DNA of 64,000 bases, from assembly GCA_036873755.1 (NCBI GenBank), contig JAVTVY010037353.1:62001-126000 (forward strand), written 5' to 3'. The notes under the pieces were generated by a model. The model was not told the DNA's origin. It did not search any database and worked only from the letters and a program-made list of their open reading frames with translations. This document shows positions 22,601 to 30,898 of this stretch, one piece after another. The translations under genes were made by a program, and so were the position numbers. Each line of letters starts with the position of its first letter. The stretch's first letter is position 1. The stretch is from Hanleya hanleyi. Lineage: Eukaryota > Mollusca > Polyplacophora > Lepidopleurida > Hanleyidae.

Positions 22601-23080
22601 AAATAAAATGTCCTAAAAACAATTGTGTTTTAATGTAACGCCAATAGAAAATATACATATACATAATATGTGTAAGGGCTAGCTCGATTGTGTCATGATT
22701 ATTATGATATCAATTTGAATCCGCAGCATGTGCTATTTCGTGTAAAAAGGTTCTATATCGAGTCGTTCAAAAACAGATTTAGACAAGAAAGACCTCTTGG
22801 GCCGAAACGCAATTTAACCTGGTGATGCGAGGTTGCATTACATCTCCACTGCTGGAAAATCTCTTTGGTCCAAGGGGTCCTTCGTGTCGAAATGTGTGTT
22901 TAAATGGATTTAGACCCTTTTTCACGAAATAGCACACGAGGCGGATTTCAATTTCATGTCATGAATATAATCATAACGCAATGGAGCTAGCCCTTTCACA
23001 GATTATGTACATATATTTTCTCTTGCCGTTACATTAAAACACACATGTTTTTCAGTCGCACCTCCTATATTGTGTACGGT
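22601..23080 (+). mobile_element. MITE family B, main part of interrupted copy
   Basis: Resumes at 'AAATAAAATGTCC' and follows the interior of the 58550-59713 copy: 'TTTAACCTGGTGATG', 'AATCTCTTTGGTCCAAGGG', 'TTTTCTCTTG', 'CCGTTACATTAAAAC'. It ends in a weak 3' terminus around 23075. It lacks the second MITE found nested in the 58 kb copy. Confidence 0.65.
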
Positions 23081-23261
23081 ACATATATCTTCTCTTCTCA
23101 CATCACTGCAGCCAAAAGCAATGTGATACACCCGTGTGATACAAAACCTGTATCACACCCTTACAGTTTGCTAGTATATTTTTGGATATTTTTCAACATT
23201 ATTTTGATGTGAGAAATAAATTATAACACTCGTGGTCATTTATCTGATTTTTATCACACTC

Positions 23262-23319
23262 GTTTGATAAAACCCATATGAAACTCGCTAAAGCTCGTTT
23301 CATATGGGTTTTATCAAAC
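23262..23319. repeat. Perfect palindromic insertion in the left arm
   Basis: Arms GTTTGATAAAACCCATATG (plus AAAC) and their exact inverse surround a 12-base loop. The right arm of the foldback element lacks this block, so it was inserted into, or amplified in, the left arm only. It lies next to 'TTATCACACTCG', which is similar to the palindrome's own end. Confidence 0.7.
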
Positions 23320-23376
23320 TCGTGAGTAGTAGACAGGCCCTGCTATGAGTGGACCAATCAGAATTGAGAACGAAAG

Positions 23377-23384
23377 TGACGTCA
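23377..23384. promoter_or_regulatory. CRE and CCAAT motifs near foldback terminus
   Basis: TGACGTCA (perfect CRE octamer) at 23377, a second half-site 'ATGACGTAA' about 10 bases on, and CCAAT at 23354-23358. The same set occurs mirrored in the right arm (about 27930-27962). GGGCGTGG, an Sp1/KLF-like box, recurs at the head of each array sub-block. Together they look like an RNA polymerase II promoter facing inward from both ends. Motif-based inference. Confidence 0.45.
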
Positions 23385-23416
23385 TCGTATGACGTAATTA
23401 GGGCGTGGTCGTAAGA

Positions 23417-23850
23417 AACCGGTAAAACCGGTTTAACCGGTTGTAAAAAACCGGTCAAACCGGTTTAACCTGTCGTAAGAAACCAGTTTAAATTATTTAG
23501 GGCGTGGTTGTAAGAAACCGGTCAAACCGGTTTAACCGGTCGTAAGAAACCGGTTTAAATTATTTAGGGCGTGGTTGTAAGAAACTGGTCAAACCGGTTT
23601 AACTGGTCGTAAGAAACCGGTCAAACCGGTTTAACTGGTCGTAAGAAACCGGTTTAAATTATTTAGGGCGTGGTTGTAAGAAACCGGTCAAACCGGTTTA
23701 ACCGGTAAGAAACCGGTAAACCCGGTTTAACCGGTTGTAAGAAACCGGTCAAACCGGTCGTAAGAAACCGGTCAAACCGGTCGTAAGAAACAGGTTTATA
23801 ACCGGTCGTAAGAAACCGGTTTAACCGGTCGTAAGAAACCGGTTTAAATA
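23417..23850. repeat. AACCGGTT array, left arm
   Basis: A tandem array built from 'GTAAGAAACCGG', 'TCAAACCGGTTTAACCGG' and 'TTATTTAGGGCGTGG' sub-blocks. By hand count there are about 26 ACCGGT cores, of which about 12 are perfect AACCGGTT octamers. AACCGGTT is the established consensus of Grainyhead/CP2-family transcription factors. Whether it is bound is unknown. Confidence 0.7.
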
Positions 23851-24024
23851 GGGCGGTATGGTGACAGCCCCTTTGTTAGCAGCCCCTTTGTTAACTACCA
23901 ATAAAAACATCACGTGACCCTTTGACGGCTAATAGGATAAAAGGCGAACATTTGTTTGTCACATGCCTCTGGCGCACGAAGGTGCGTTTTTACGTATTTG
24001 GTCGATCTCCTGTCTCGGTATACA

Positions 24025-24052
24025 ATGGATGACGAGAAAACATTTGACGAAG
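24025..24052 (+). other. Candidate 28-base first exon in left arm
   Basis: An ATG is followed by nine codons (MDDEKTFDE) plus one base and then AG/GTAAGTTC, a near-consensus splice donor. The identical exon lies in the right arm on the minus strand (27226-27253). Splicing to the acceptor before the C2H2 gene (ending CTCAG at about 25134) would not keep the zinc-finger frame, so it would act as an upstream open frame or leader, or it may join an unseen exon. Confidence 0.35.
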
Positions 24053-24629
24053 GTAAGTTCGCATTATCAATCATTCCTTTGAGAACTAGCGGTTCGTTTC
24101 TTAAAAGATCTATTGGTCGAATCATAGCGTATGTTGAGAGAAGGTCTTTCATATACTATAGACTGACACAACACAATGTATTAGAGCAAATGCCGTGTAT
24201 AGTTAGCTAACTGTGCGAGTTAAATTGTGTGCCTCGGATTGTCACAGCCGACCGCACATCTATTGTCCTTCTCACCGGTCCATTGCACTTTAGCGAACGG
24301 TCTCCTTTGATACGCGCCGATGTACACGAAAATGATATTCTTTCTTTCTTGAATTTTCTTAGTCTAAAATAGTTCGATAATCTAGGTTTATTATTTGTTA
24401 GGCCTTAAATATATATGGGAGAATTTCTGTTAAATACTGTACGGTTGTACATACCGACGGTATAGTTTAAATGACCGTGCACGTTAAATTATGTGCCTAG
24501 GATTGTCACAGCCGACCGCACATCTATTGTCCTTCTCTGTGCGCACCGGTCCATTAAGTTCAAATAGGGATGTATTATGCGTCGCTACTGACATCAATAC
24601 CATTCAAAAGACCTTTATTCGGTGCCCCT

Positions 24630-24657
24630 GGTTAGGGTTAGGGTTAGGGTTAGGGTT
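24630..24657 (+). repeat. Interstitial telomeric repeat in left arm
   Basis: A 28-base tract of GGTTAG units interrupts sequence that is continuous in the right arm (CGGTGCCCCT directly joined to AGCATTGTC). TTAGGG is the usual metazoan telomere repeat. Confidence 0.8.
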
Positions 24658-24811
24658 AGCATTGTCTCTGCACACGGGAGAAAATTAAACTATGTTGTCG
24701 TGTATTAAAATAGGCCAACTGTTAGCTATGCATCTGTCTCTCTGGCCGAGTTACTGCGAGAATAAAAGAAACGTTTAACACTCTTTCTATCGCAATTATT
24801 TCAAGATACGG

Positions 24812-24915
24812 GCGTTTTTGCGTGCGCCTGCGAGCGTTGCGGGCGTTGCGGGCGTTTTTGCGGGCGCTTGCGGGCGTTGCGGGCGCTTTTGCGGGCGCTT
24901 GCGGGCGTAAACGCC
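24812..24915 (+). repeat. GC-rich GCGGGCGTT repeats, left of gene
   Basis: Tandem 'GCGGGCGTT' and 'GCGGGCGCTT' units sit just inside the left arm. The same family lies at 26035-26200 in the same orientation, so the two blocks are direct repeats bracketing the C2H2 gene, whereas the arms outside are inverted. Confidence 0.7.
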
Positions 24916-25140
24916 CGATACTAGCGGACGTTGGTGGAGATGAGGGATGCTAGCGCCTTACGTGAAGGGAGAGAGATATGTCAAAGCATTACACGGTGAA
25001 GACTTATTAACCAATCGGATAGGACCCATCCATGCACAGCGTGAGTTCCTATCGGTGTATAGATGGCGCTGCGACAATCATTCATAAATTCAACCCTATT
25101 AGAAAGACTAACTCACTTCATTTTTGTCGCTCAGTTCAAC

Positions 25141-25743
25141 ATGTCTTATTCTTGCTCAGAGTGTCACCGATCGTTCACCAGGTACCACGATATGATCAGA
25201 CATAGGAAGAATGTTCATGGGTATGAAGAGACCGACGAGGTCTCTGATGTAGACAGTGAGAGTCTATGCGATGATACGGATACCGTGAACTCATCATATG
25301 GCGATGACAGTGCTGAAAACTCATGGTCTGATGCGGACAGCACTAGCTCATCCGAGAAAAGCGAAAGTTTGGGTGATTCAGACACGGACGAAGGAGAGTC
25401 GTCATTTTGGGATCGCCTTGTGGACAACGCTATTAACGCACACGCCGCTGCTATCCAGGCAGATGGACAGGATGAAGAGACTTTACAGAAGGCCTATATC
25501 AACATGCAACCACGAATCATAAAATCTGCAATGGCTCTGTATGAAAACTATACCTTGATTCATCTTGAAATGAAAAGTGATCGTAACCACAGGGCCATCA
25601 TGAAAACAAAGAGGTACTTAGAAGAGGATATGGGTTTACCTCCAAGAGAGGCCCTAAAAAACACCATCAAGATGCGGAAACAGCTCTTCAAGGACATGTT
25701 GCCCACGGACTTTCCCGGATTGGTAGATAGCGAGTCTGATTAG
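25141..25743 (+). CDS. Single C2H2 zinc finger, acidic serine-rich protein of the foldback element
   Basis: A 200-residue protein of unknown function and the only credible gene inside the foldback element. One C2H2 finger occupies residues 5-26 (C5, C8, H21, H26; C-X2-C-X12-H-X4-H). Residues 29-95 are acidic and serine-rich. Residues 96-200 look helical, with 'FWDRLVDNAINAHAAA' and 'RYLEEDMGLPPREALKN'. A single finger rarely gives strong sequence-specific DNA binding, so protein contact or cooperative binding is as likely. I chose the ATG at 25141 because it follows a good splice acceptor (TTTTTGTCGCTCAG) by six bases and has A at -3. An in-frame ATG at 25063 would add 26 residues through that acceptor. 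Poly(A) signals follow at 25814. No transposase motifs are visible. It could be an element-encoded accessory factor or a captured host gene. Confidence 0.6.
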   Translation: MSYSCSECHRSFTRYHDMIRHRKNVHGYEETDEVSDVDSESLCDDTDTVNSSYGDDSAENSWSDADSTSSSEKSESLGDSDTDEGESSFWDRLVDNAINAHAAAIQADGQDEETLQKAYINMQPRIIKSAMALYENYTLIHLEMKSDRNHRAIMKTKRYLEEDMGLPPREALKNTIKMRKQLFKDMLPTDFPGLVDSESD

Positions 25744-25813
25744 GACTTGGTACACCGAATAATAATGATCAGAAAACTGACGGTGATTTAAGAAGCTCAC
25801 TGTCGAATGCTGA

Positions 25814-25827
25814 AATAAAGAAATAAA
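25814..25827 (+). terminator. Poly(A) signals of the C2H2 gene
   Basis: Two AATAAA hexamers (25814-25819 and 25822-25827) lie 71 and 79 bases after the stop codon. Confidence 0.55.
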
Positions 25828-26034
25828 GCGAAAAGATGATGATGACCGTAGCTGAACTTCAAGAATTCACGAACACTGACAAGAGCGTGATTAAAACCGA
25901 TATCACTCCAACGTTATGAATTGTAAACATACCCATAGCGGCCCCCAGCTTGGGTACGGCATCACATTGGGGATAATAAAATATATGAAAACTTGTGAAC
26001 GTGTTGATCTCTCTCTTTTTCTCAGATATCGAAG

Positions 26035-26200
26035 GGCGTTGAAACGGGCGCTTGCAGGCGTTGCGGGCGCTTTTGCGGGCGTTGCGAGCGCTTTTGCGGG
26101 CGTTGCGGGCGCTTTTGCGGGAGCTTGCGGGCGTTGCAGGCGCTTTTGGGGCCGTTGCGGGCGCTTTTGAGGGCGATTGCTGGCGCTTTTGCGGACGCTA
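26035..26200 (+). repeat. GC-rich GCGGGCGTT repeats, right of gene
   Basis: About 15 units of 'GCGGGCG' with CTTTT or TTG spacers, same orientation as 24812-24915. They keep all frames open and generate alanine-, arginine- or proline-rich reading frames that I do not regard as genes. Beyond them, 26287-26347 is a small duplication around 'GTAAAACAATGCTA'. Confidence 0.65.
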
Positions 26201-27417
26201 CGCTTCGTCGGAACACGATACAAATAGTCATCATATCGTGAGCGATCATTCGCAATGCTCACCGTGTGTGTTTACTGTATTGTATTGTAAAACAATGCTA
26301 GAGTGTTGGTGACTTGTAAAACAATGCTATTGTGTTGGTAACTTGCACAATAGTGTAAGTTGTCGGGGTAAATAACACGTTCGATTGAGAGGCCATAATT
26401 TTAGCGACGGCAATACGGTAAAAATTTATCTTTGTTTTTGTCAAATTATGTTATACGTGTTTATCGAATTTCTTGAAATAATTGCGATAGAAAGAGTGTT
26501 AAGCGTTTCTTTTATTCTCGCAGTAACTCGGCCAGAGAGACAGATGCATAGCTAACAGTTGGCCTATTTTAATACACGACAACATAGTTTAATTTTCTCC
26601 CGTGTGCAGAGACAATGCTAGGGGCACCGAATAAAGGTCTTTTGAATGGTATTGATGTCAGTAGCGCCGCATAATACATCCCTATTTGAACTTAATGGAC
26701 CGGTGCGCACAGAGAAGGACAATAGATGTGCGGTCGGCTGTGGCAATCCTAGGCACATAATTTAACGTGCACGGTCATTTAGCTATACATGTATTGTAAG
26801 GGGTTGAATAAACTATACCGTCGGTATGTACAACCGTACAGTATTTAACAGAAATTCTCCCATATATATTTAAGGCCTAACAAATAATAAACCTAGATTA
26901 TCGAACTATTTTAGACTAAGAAAATTCAAGAAAGAAAGAATATCATTTTCGCGTACATCGGCGCGTATCAAAGGAGACCGTTCGCTAAAGTGCAATGGAC
27001 CGGTGAGAAGGACAATAGATGTGCGGTCGGCTGTGACAATCCGAGGCACACAATTTAACTCGCACAGTTAGCTAACTATACACGGCATTTGCTCTAATAC
27101 ATTGTGTTGTGTCAGTCTATAGTATATGAAAGACCTTCTCTCAACATACGCTATGATTCGACCAATATATCTTTTAAGAAACGAACCGCTTGTTCTCAAA
27201 GGAATGATTGATAATGCGAACTTACCTTCGTCAAATGTTTTCTCGTCATCCATTGTATACCGAGACAGGAGATCGACCAAATACGTAAAAACGCACCTTC
27301 GTGCGCCAGAGGCATGTGACAAACGAATGTTCGCCTTTTATCCTATTAGCCGTCAAAGGGTCACGTGATGTTTTTATTGGTAGTTAACAAAGGGGCTGTC
27401 ACCATACCGCCCTATTT

Positions 27418-27905
27418 AAACCGGTTTCTTACGACCGGTTATAAACCTGTTTCTTACGACCGGTTTGACCGGTTTCTTACAACCGGATAAACCGGTTTTA
27501 CCGGTTTCTTACCGGTTAAACCGGTTTGACCGGTTTCTTACAACCACGCCCTAAATAATTTAAACCGGTTTCTTACGACCAGTTAAACCGGTTTGACCGG
27601 TTTCTTACGACCAGTTAAACCGGTTTGACCAGTTTCTTACAACCACGCCCTAAATAATTTAAACCGGTTTCTTACGACCGGTTAAACCGGTTTGACCGGT
27701 TTCTTACAACCACGCCGTAAATAATTTAAATCGGTTTCTTACGACAGGTTAAACCGGTTTGACCGGTTTCTTACAACCGGTTAAACCGGTTTTACCGGTT
27801 TCTGACCGGTTAAACCGGTTTGACCGGTTTCTTACAATCACGCCCTAAATAATTTAGACCGGTTTCTTACGACAGGTTAAACCGGTTTGACCGGTTTCTT
27901 ACGAC
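27418..27905. repeat. AACCGGTT array, right arm
   Basis: Mirror image of the left-arm array, with the same sub-blocks but slightly different unit number and order. The array has thus changed in copy number since the arms were last identical. Confidence 0.7.
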
Positions 27906-28037
27906 CACGCCCTAATTACGTCATACGATGACGTCACTTTCGTTCTCAATTCTGATTGGTCCACTCACAGCAGGGCCTGTCTACTACTCTCGTGTGATAA
28001 AAATCAGATAAATGAGCACTCGTAGTGATAATCTATA

Positions 28038-28145
28038 TTTATCGTTACATTAAAACAACTATTTTAGGACATTTTATTTATTTATTTATTTATTTATTTT
28101 TTCCATTTCAACCGCACCAGGAATATCCCAAATCCCGCATTTTCG
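28038..28145 (+). mobile_element. MITE family B 3' terminus with TTTA microsatellite
   Basis: 'CGTTACATTAAAAC', 'AGGACATTTTA', and 'TTTCAACCGCACCAGG' match the 3' end of MITE-B (59630-59713), interrupted by an expanded (TTTA)n tract at about 28074-28100. Confidence 0.55.
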
Positions 28146-28179
28146 TGAATAATCTACTCAAAGGCAGAGCATTCAACAC

Positions 28180-29525
28180 CTGGTAGATAAAATATGAAAC
28201 ATTTAGCAAGACTGGTTGTGCAGCATCATGCGGACACGTGACTGAAATAGTGGATATAAGTTATTTCGTCAAAAAAGTGTCCCGAGAGACGCCTGCTTGT
28301 GAACAAATGTTTAACTTCTATCGGCCATTAGCTAAGACTTCATTACAGCTATAGAACATTTCACAAAAACTGATAACCTGGAAGTAGTAGAGAAATCGCA
28401 GATACGTTCGAAGCAGCACTCGGGACTAGTCGCCTACATGTGTACCTACACCCAAATGCATCTCCAAAGTTCGCATGCCACTAGTTGCCCATCTGGGCTA
28501 GTGTATATATGGACAGGCGTCAAGTGATGAGTGCGCTTCCAGCCGTATCTGCATTTTTTTTACTACTGATGACATCACAGATGACGCCACAGTCACGGGA
28601 CTTCTACTCTACATACAATACATGGTTTACCCTTAGTTCCAAGGTTCACCCCAACATCAAGGTCAAAGGTCACGTCCCATTTACGCATCACCTCCTTAAC
28701 TCCACCTGCCCACGAATGATAAGAGATTTATTGTTTGTAAACTACAATACTTTATTAAGTACACTCGATCCGAGAAAATGTCCACTGAGTACACTCGATC
28801 TTGGAAATGTTCCATTGAGTACACTCGATCTGAGAAATGTTCCACTGAGTACACTTGTTCCGAGAAATGTTCCATTGAGTACACTCGATTCATAATATGC
28901 ACAGTGCCATCGCATTCAACGCCCGATGCCCAAATGAGATGCCAGGAGCAGATACATATGTACAGTGACCCTCTCTCCCTGGCCTGATAAGGTAAATTTC
29001 GGCGAGTCAGACATAACGTAGTCGAAATCTGAAATATGTTAGCAACACTAGCCGTGTTGCATCATAATGACACGTGACCAAAATAGTTATTTCATGAAAG
29101 ACACTTGCTAGTGAACAGATGTTTCCACTTCTAGCGGTCATCAGCTAAGACCTCATTACCGTTACAGAACATTTTACAGAATCTGATACGCTGGAAGTAG
29201 TAGAGAAATCGCAGATACGTTCGAATCAGCACTCAGGACTAGGCGCCTACAAGTGTACCTACACCCACATGCATATCAAAATGTCACATGCCACTAGTTG
29301 CCCCTATGGGCTAGTGTATATGTAGACAGGCGTCAAGTAACGGATGCGCTTCCAGACATATCTGCACTTTCTCTACTACTAATGACGTCACAGATGACAC
29401 CACAGTCACGGGACTAAGTTTGTAGATACAATACATGTTTTACCCCTAGTCCCAAGGTTTACACCAACATGCAATGTCAAAGGTCAGTCCCCACTTACGC
29501 TGAGATTTATTGTTTGTATACTAAG
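28180..29525 (+). repeat. Tandem duplication of a ~0.8 kb unit
   Basis: Unit 1 (28180-28890) and unit 2 (about 28995-29530) share 'AGTAGTAGAGAAATCGCAGA', 'TGCCACTAGTTGCCC', 'GACAGGCGTCAAGT' and 'GACACCACAGTCACGGGAC'-type segments in the same order. Each ends in the 30-bp minisatellite described next. A related diverged segment occurs at 32440-32530. No gene is seen. Confidence 0.65.
28745..28890 (+). repeat. 30-bp minisatellite, short block
   Basis: About five units of GAGTACACTCGATC followed by CGAGAAATGTTCCATT. The unit length is a multiple of three, so frames stay open on both strands. Confidence 0.75.
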
Positions 29526-30270
29526 ATCTCTATTGAGTACACTCGACCCTAGACATGTTCCAATGAGTACACTCAATCCAGGATATGTTCCTCGAGACAC
29601 ACTCCATCCAGAAAAAGTTCCACTGGGTAAACTCCATCCGAGAAATGTTCCATTGAGTACACTCGACCAGAGAAATGTTCCATTGAGTACACTACCCGAG
29701 AAATGTTTCATTGAGTACACTCGATCCGAGAAATGCTTCACTGAGTATACTCGATCAGAGAAATATTTCACTGAGTACACTCGATCCTGGAATGTTCCAC
29801 TGAGTACACCCCATCCGGAAAATGTTTGAATACACGTGATCCGGAAAATGTTCCATTCAGCACACGCGATCCGAGGAATGTTCCATTCAGTAGACTCGAT
29901 CCGAGAAATGTTCCATTGGGTATACTCGGTTCGAGAAATGTTCCATTGAGTACACTCGATCCGAGAAATGTTCCATTGAGTACACTCGATTCGAGAAATA
30001 TTCCATTGAATACACTCGATCCGAGGAGTTTTCCACTGAGTACGCTCGATCCTGGAATGTTTCACTGAGTACACTCGATCCGGAAAATGTTCCATTCAGT
30101 ACACTCGATCCAGGTAATGTTCCATTGAGTACACTCGATCCAAGGAATGCTTCATGGATTATGCTAGATCCGAGAAATGTTCCACTGAGTATATACGAGC
30201 CGGGAATGTTCCACTGAGTACACTCGATCTGGGAAATGTTCCATTGAGTACACTCGATACGGAATGTGTA
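29525..30270 (+). repeat. 30-bp minisatellite, long block
   Basis: Around 25 units of the same 30-bp repeat, variable in the CCGAGAAATG part. It ends about 60 bases before the poly(A) signal of the minus-strand LicD-like gene. The 203-codon minus-strand frame here is purely repeat-derived. Confidence 0.75.
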
Positions 30271-30330
30271 AGATTTGAAATTGGATCTGGTTCAGTCGGG
30301 GATATGATCATTTTAAGAATACATGGACTG

Positions 30331-30336
30331 TTTATT
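30331..30336 (-). terminator. Poly(A) signal of LicD-like gene
   Basis: AATAAA on the minus strand, 35 bases after the stop codon of the exon ending at 30371. Confidence 0.5.
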
Positions 30337-30370
30337 AGCATCGACAATCACTCACAATGAACTGTTTAGG

Positions 30371-30690
30371 TTAAATTTGGCAATAGAAGTCTCTCCAATG
30401 ACCGCCTCCTTTGGAGAACTCATCAGGTACGCATGCGTGATGACCCGGTATGCCACACTTCATCCTTCCTGTATGATGACCATACATTTCCAAGTAATGT
30501 ATTCCGTAGTATCCCCTGATGACCGCGAAGAGAGTCCGAAGAACGGGATAACGTCGACCGTGAATATAGATATACATGTAGAGGTCCTGATTAGACATTT
30601 TGGCGCTTTGTTCGAACATAGTGTTCACGCCAAAATTATCGTCACCCGCCGCCCAAAGAAGTAATTCTTGTTTGCCTTCTCCCATAGGAG
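30371..30690 (-). CDS. LicD/fukutin-like protein, terminal exon (partial gene)
   Basis: This is the last coding exon of a probable LicD-family (fukutin/FKRP-like) protein; relatives transfer phosphorylated sugar alcohols or phosphocholine to glycans, usually in the Golgi. The exon follows a good acceptor (TTTTTGTTTCAG). Its first two bases complete a codon begun by the exon at 35548-35722, and it then runs open for 105 codons to TAA. The C-terminal segment 'YYGIHYLEMYGHHTGRMKC' and 'GIPGHHACVP' followed by 'GGGHWRDFYC' resembles, from memory, the C-terminal region of invertebrate LicD-like proteins. The N-terminal half of the exon ('ELLLWAAGDDNFGVNT') is less distinctive. A poly(A) signal follows. 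The intron upstream would be about 4.9 kb and contains a MITE-D 41 bases from the acceptor. No RNA evidence is available here. Confidence 0.55.
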
Positions 30691-30731
30691 CTGAAACAAA
30701 AATGTGAAGAATGCCTGTATGTATTTAATGC

Positions 30732-30898
30732 CGGTGTGGAGGCTAAGAGTGTCCGGTTGCTAAGAGTGTCCGGCCCCTATCTTCTAACCCAGCTAGAACA
30801 TTTTTCTCAACACTTGGGACAAGTGTCCATCTTTGGTTGCAATAGAAAAAGATATGAAAAAGGACTCTAATCACCAGGACATTCTTATCCATCACACC
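30732..30898 (-). mobile_element. MITE family D, copy 3
   Basis: Inverted relative to the other two copies: GGTGTGGAGGCTAAGAGTGTC at the left and GACATTCTTATCCATCACACC at the right, with an internal 14-base duplication of CTAAGAGTGTCCGG. It lies in the presumed LicD-like intron. Confidence 0.7.

Larger units (their letters stand above)
23221..28037. mobile_element. Foldback-like element with ~1.5 kb inverted repeats and one gene
   Basis: The left arm (about 23221-24807) and right arm (about 26472-28037) are nearly identical reverse complements. Over an 84-codon stretch the two arms differ by one residue. Each arm reads inward: terminus around 'CATTTATCTG' plus 'ATTTTTATCACAC', CCAAT and CRE motifs, an AACCGGTT array, an ATG exon with a GTAAGT donor, then unique sequence. 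The 1.66 kb interior holds one C2H2/acidic protein gene flanked by GC-rich direct repeats. No transposase is visible, so mobilisation would need a partner. The right end abuts a MITE-B 3' terminus. I do not recognise a named family. Confidence 0.75.

Noticed and set aside
23956..24210. 84-codon frame present in both foldback arms
   Set aside because: It reads straight through a consensus splice donor, and its conservation is explained by arm identity, not coding selection.
24630..24660. True telomere or chromosome end
   Set aside because: Fewer than five units, flanked on both sides by ordinary element sequence that is continuous in the other arm.
25063..25140. Upstream in-frame ATG giving a 226-residue C2H2 protein
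   Set aside because: The extension crosses a good splice acceptor and has a weaker start context; the ATG at 25141 is preferred, though not proven.
26022..26312. Alanine-, arginine- and proline-rich frames on both strands
   Set aside because: They arise from the GC-rich GCGGGCGTT repeats.
29484..30095. 203-codon minus-strand frame
   Set aside because: Entirely within the 30-bp minisatellite. The 10-residue periodicity is the repeat itself.
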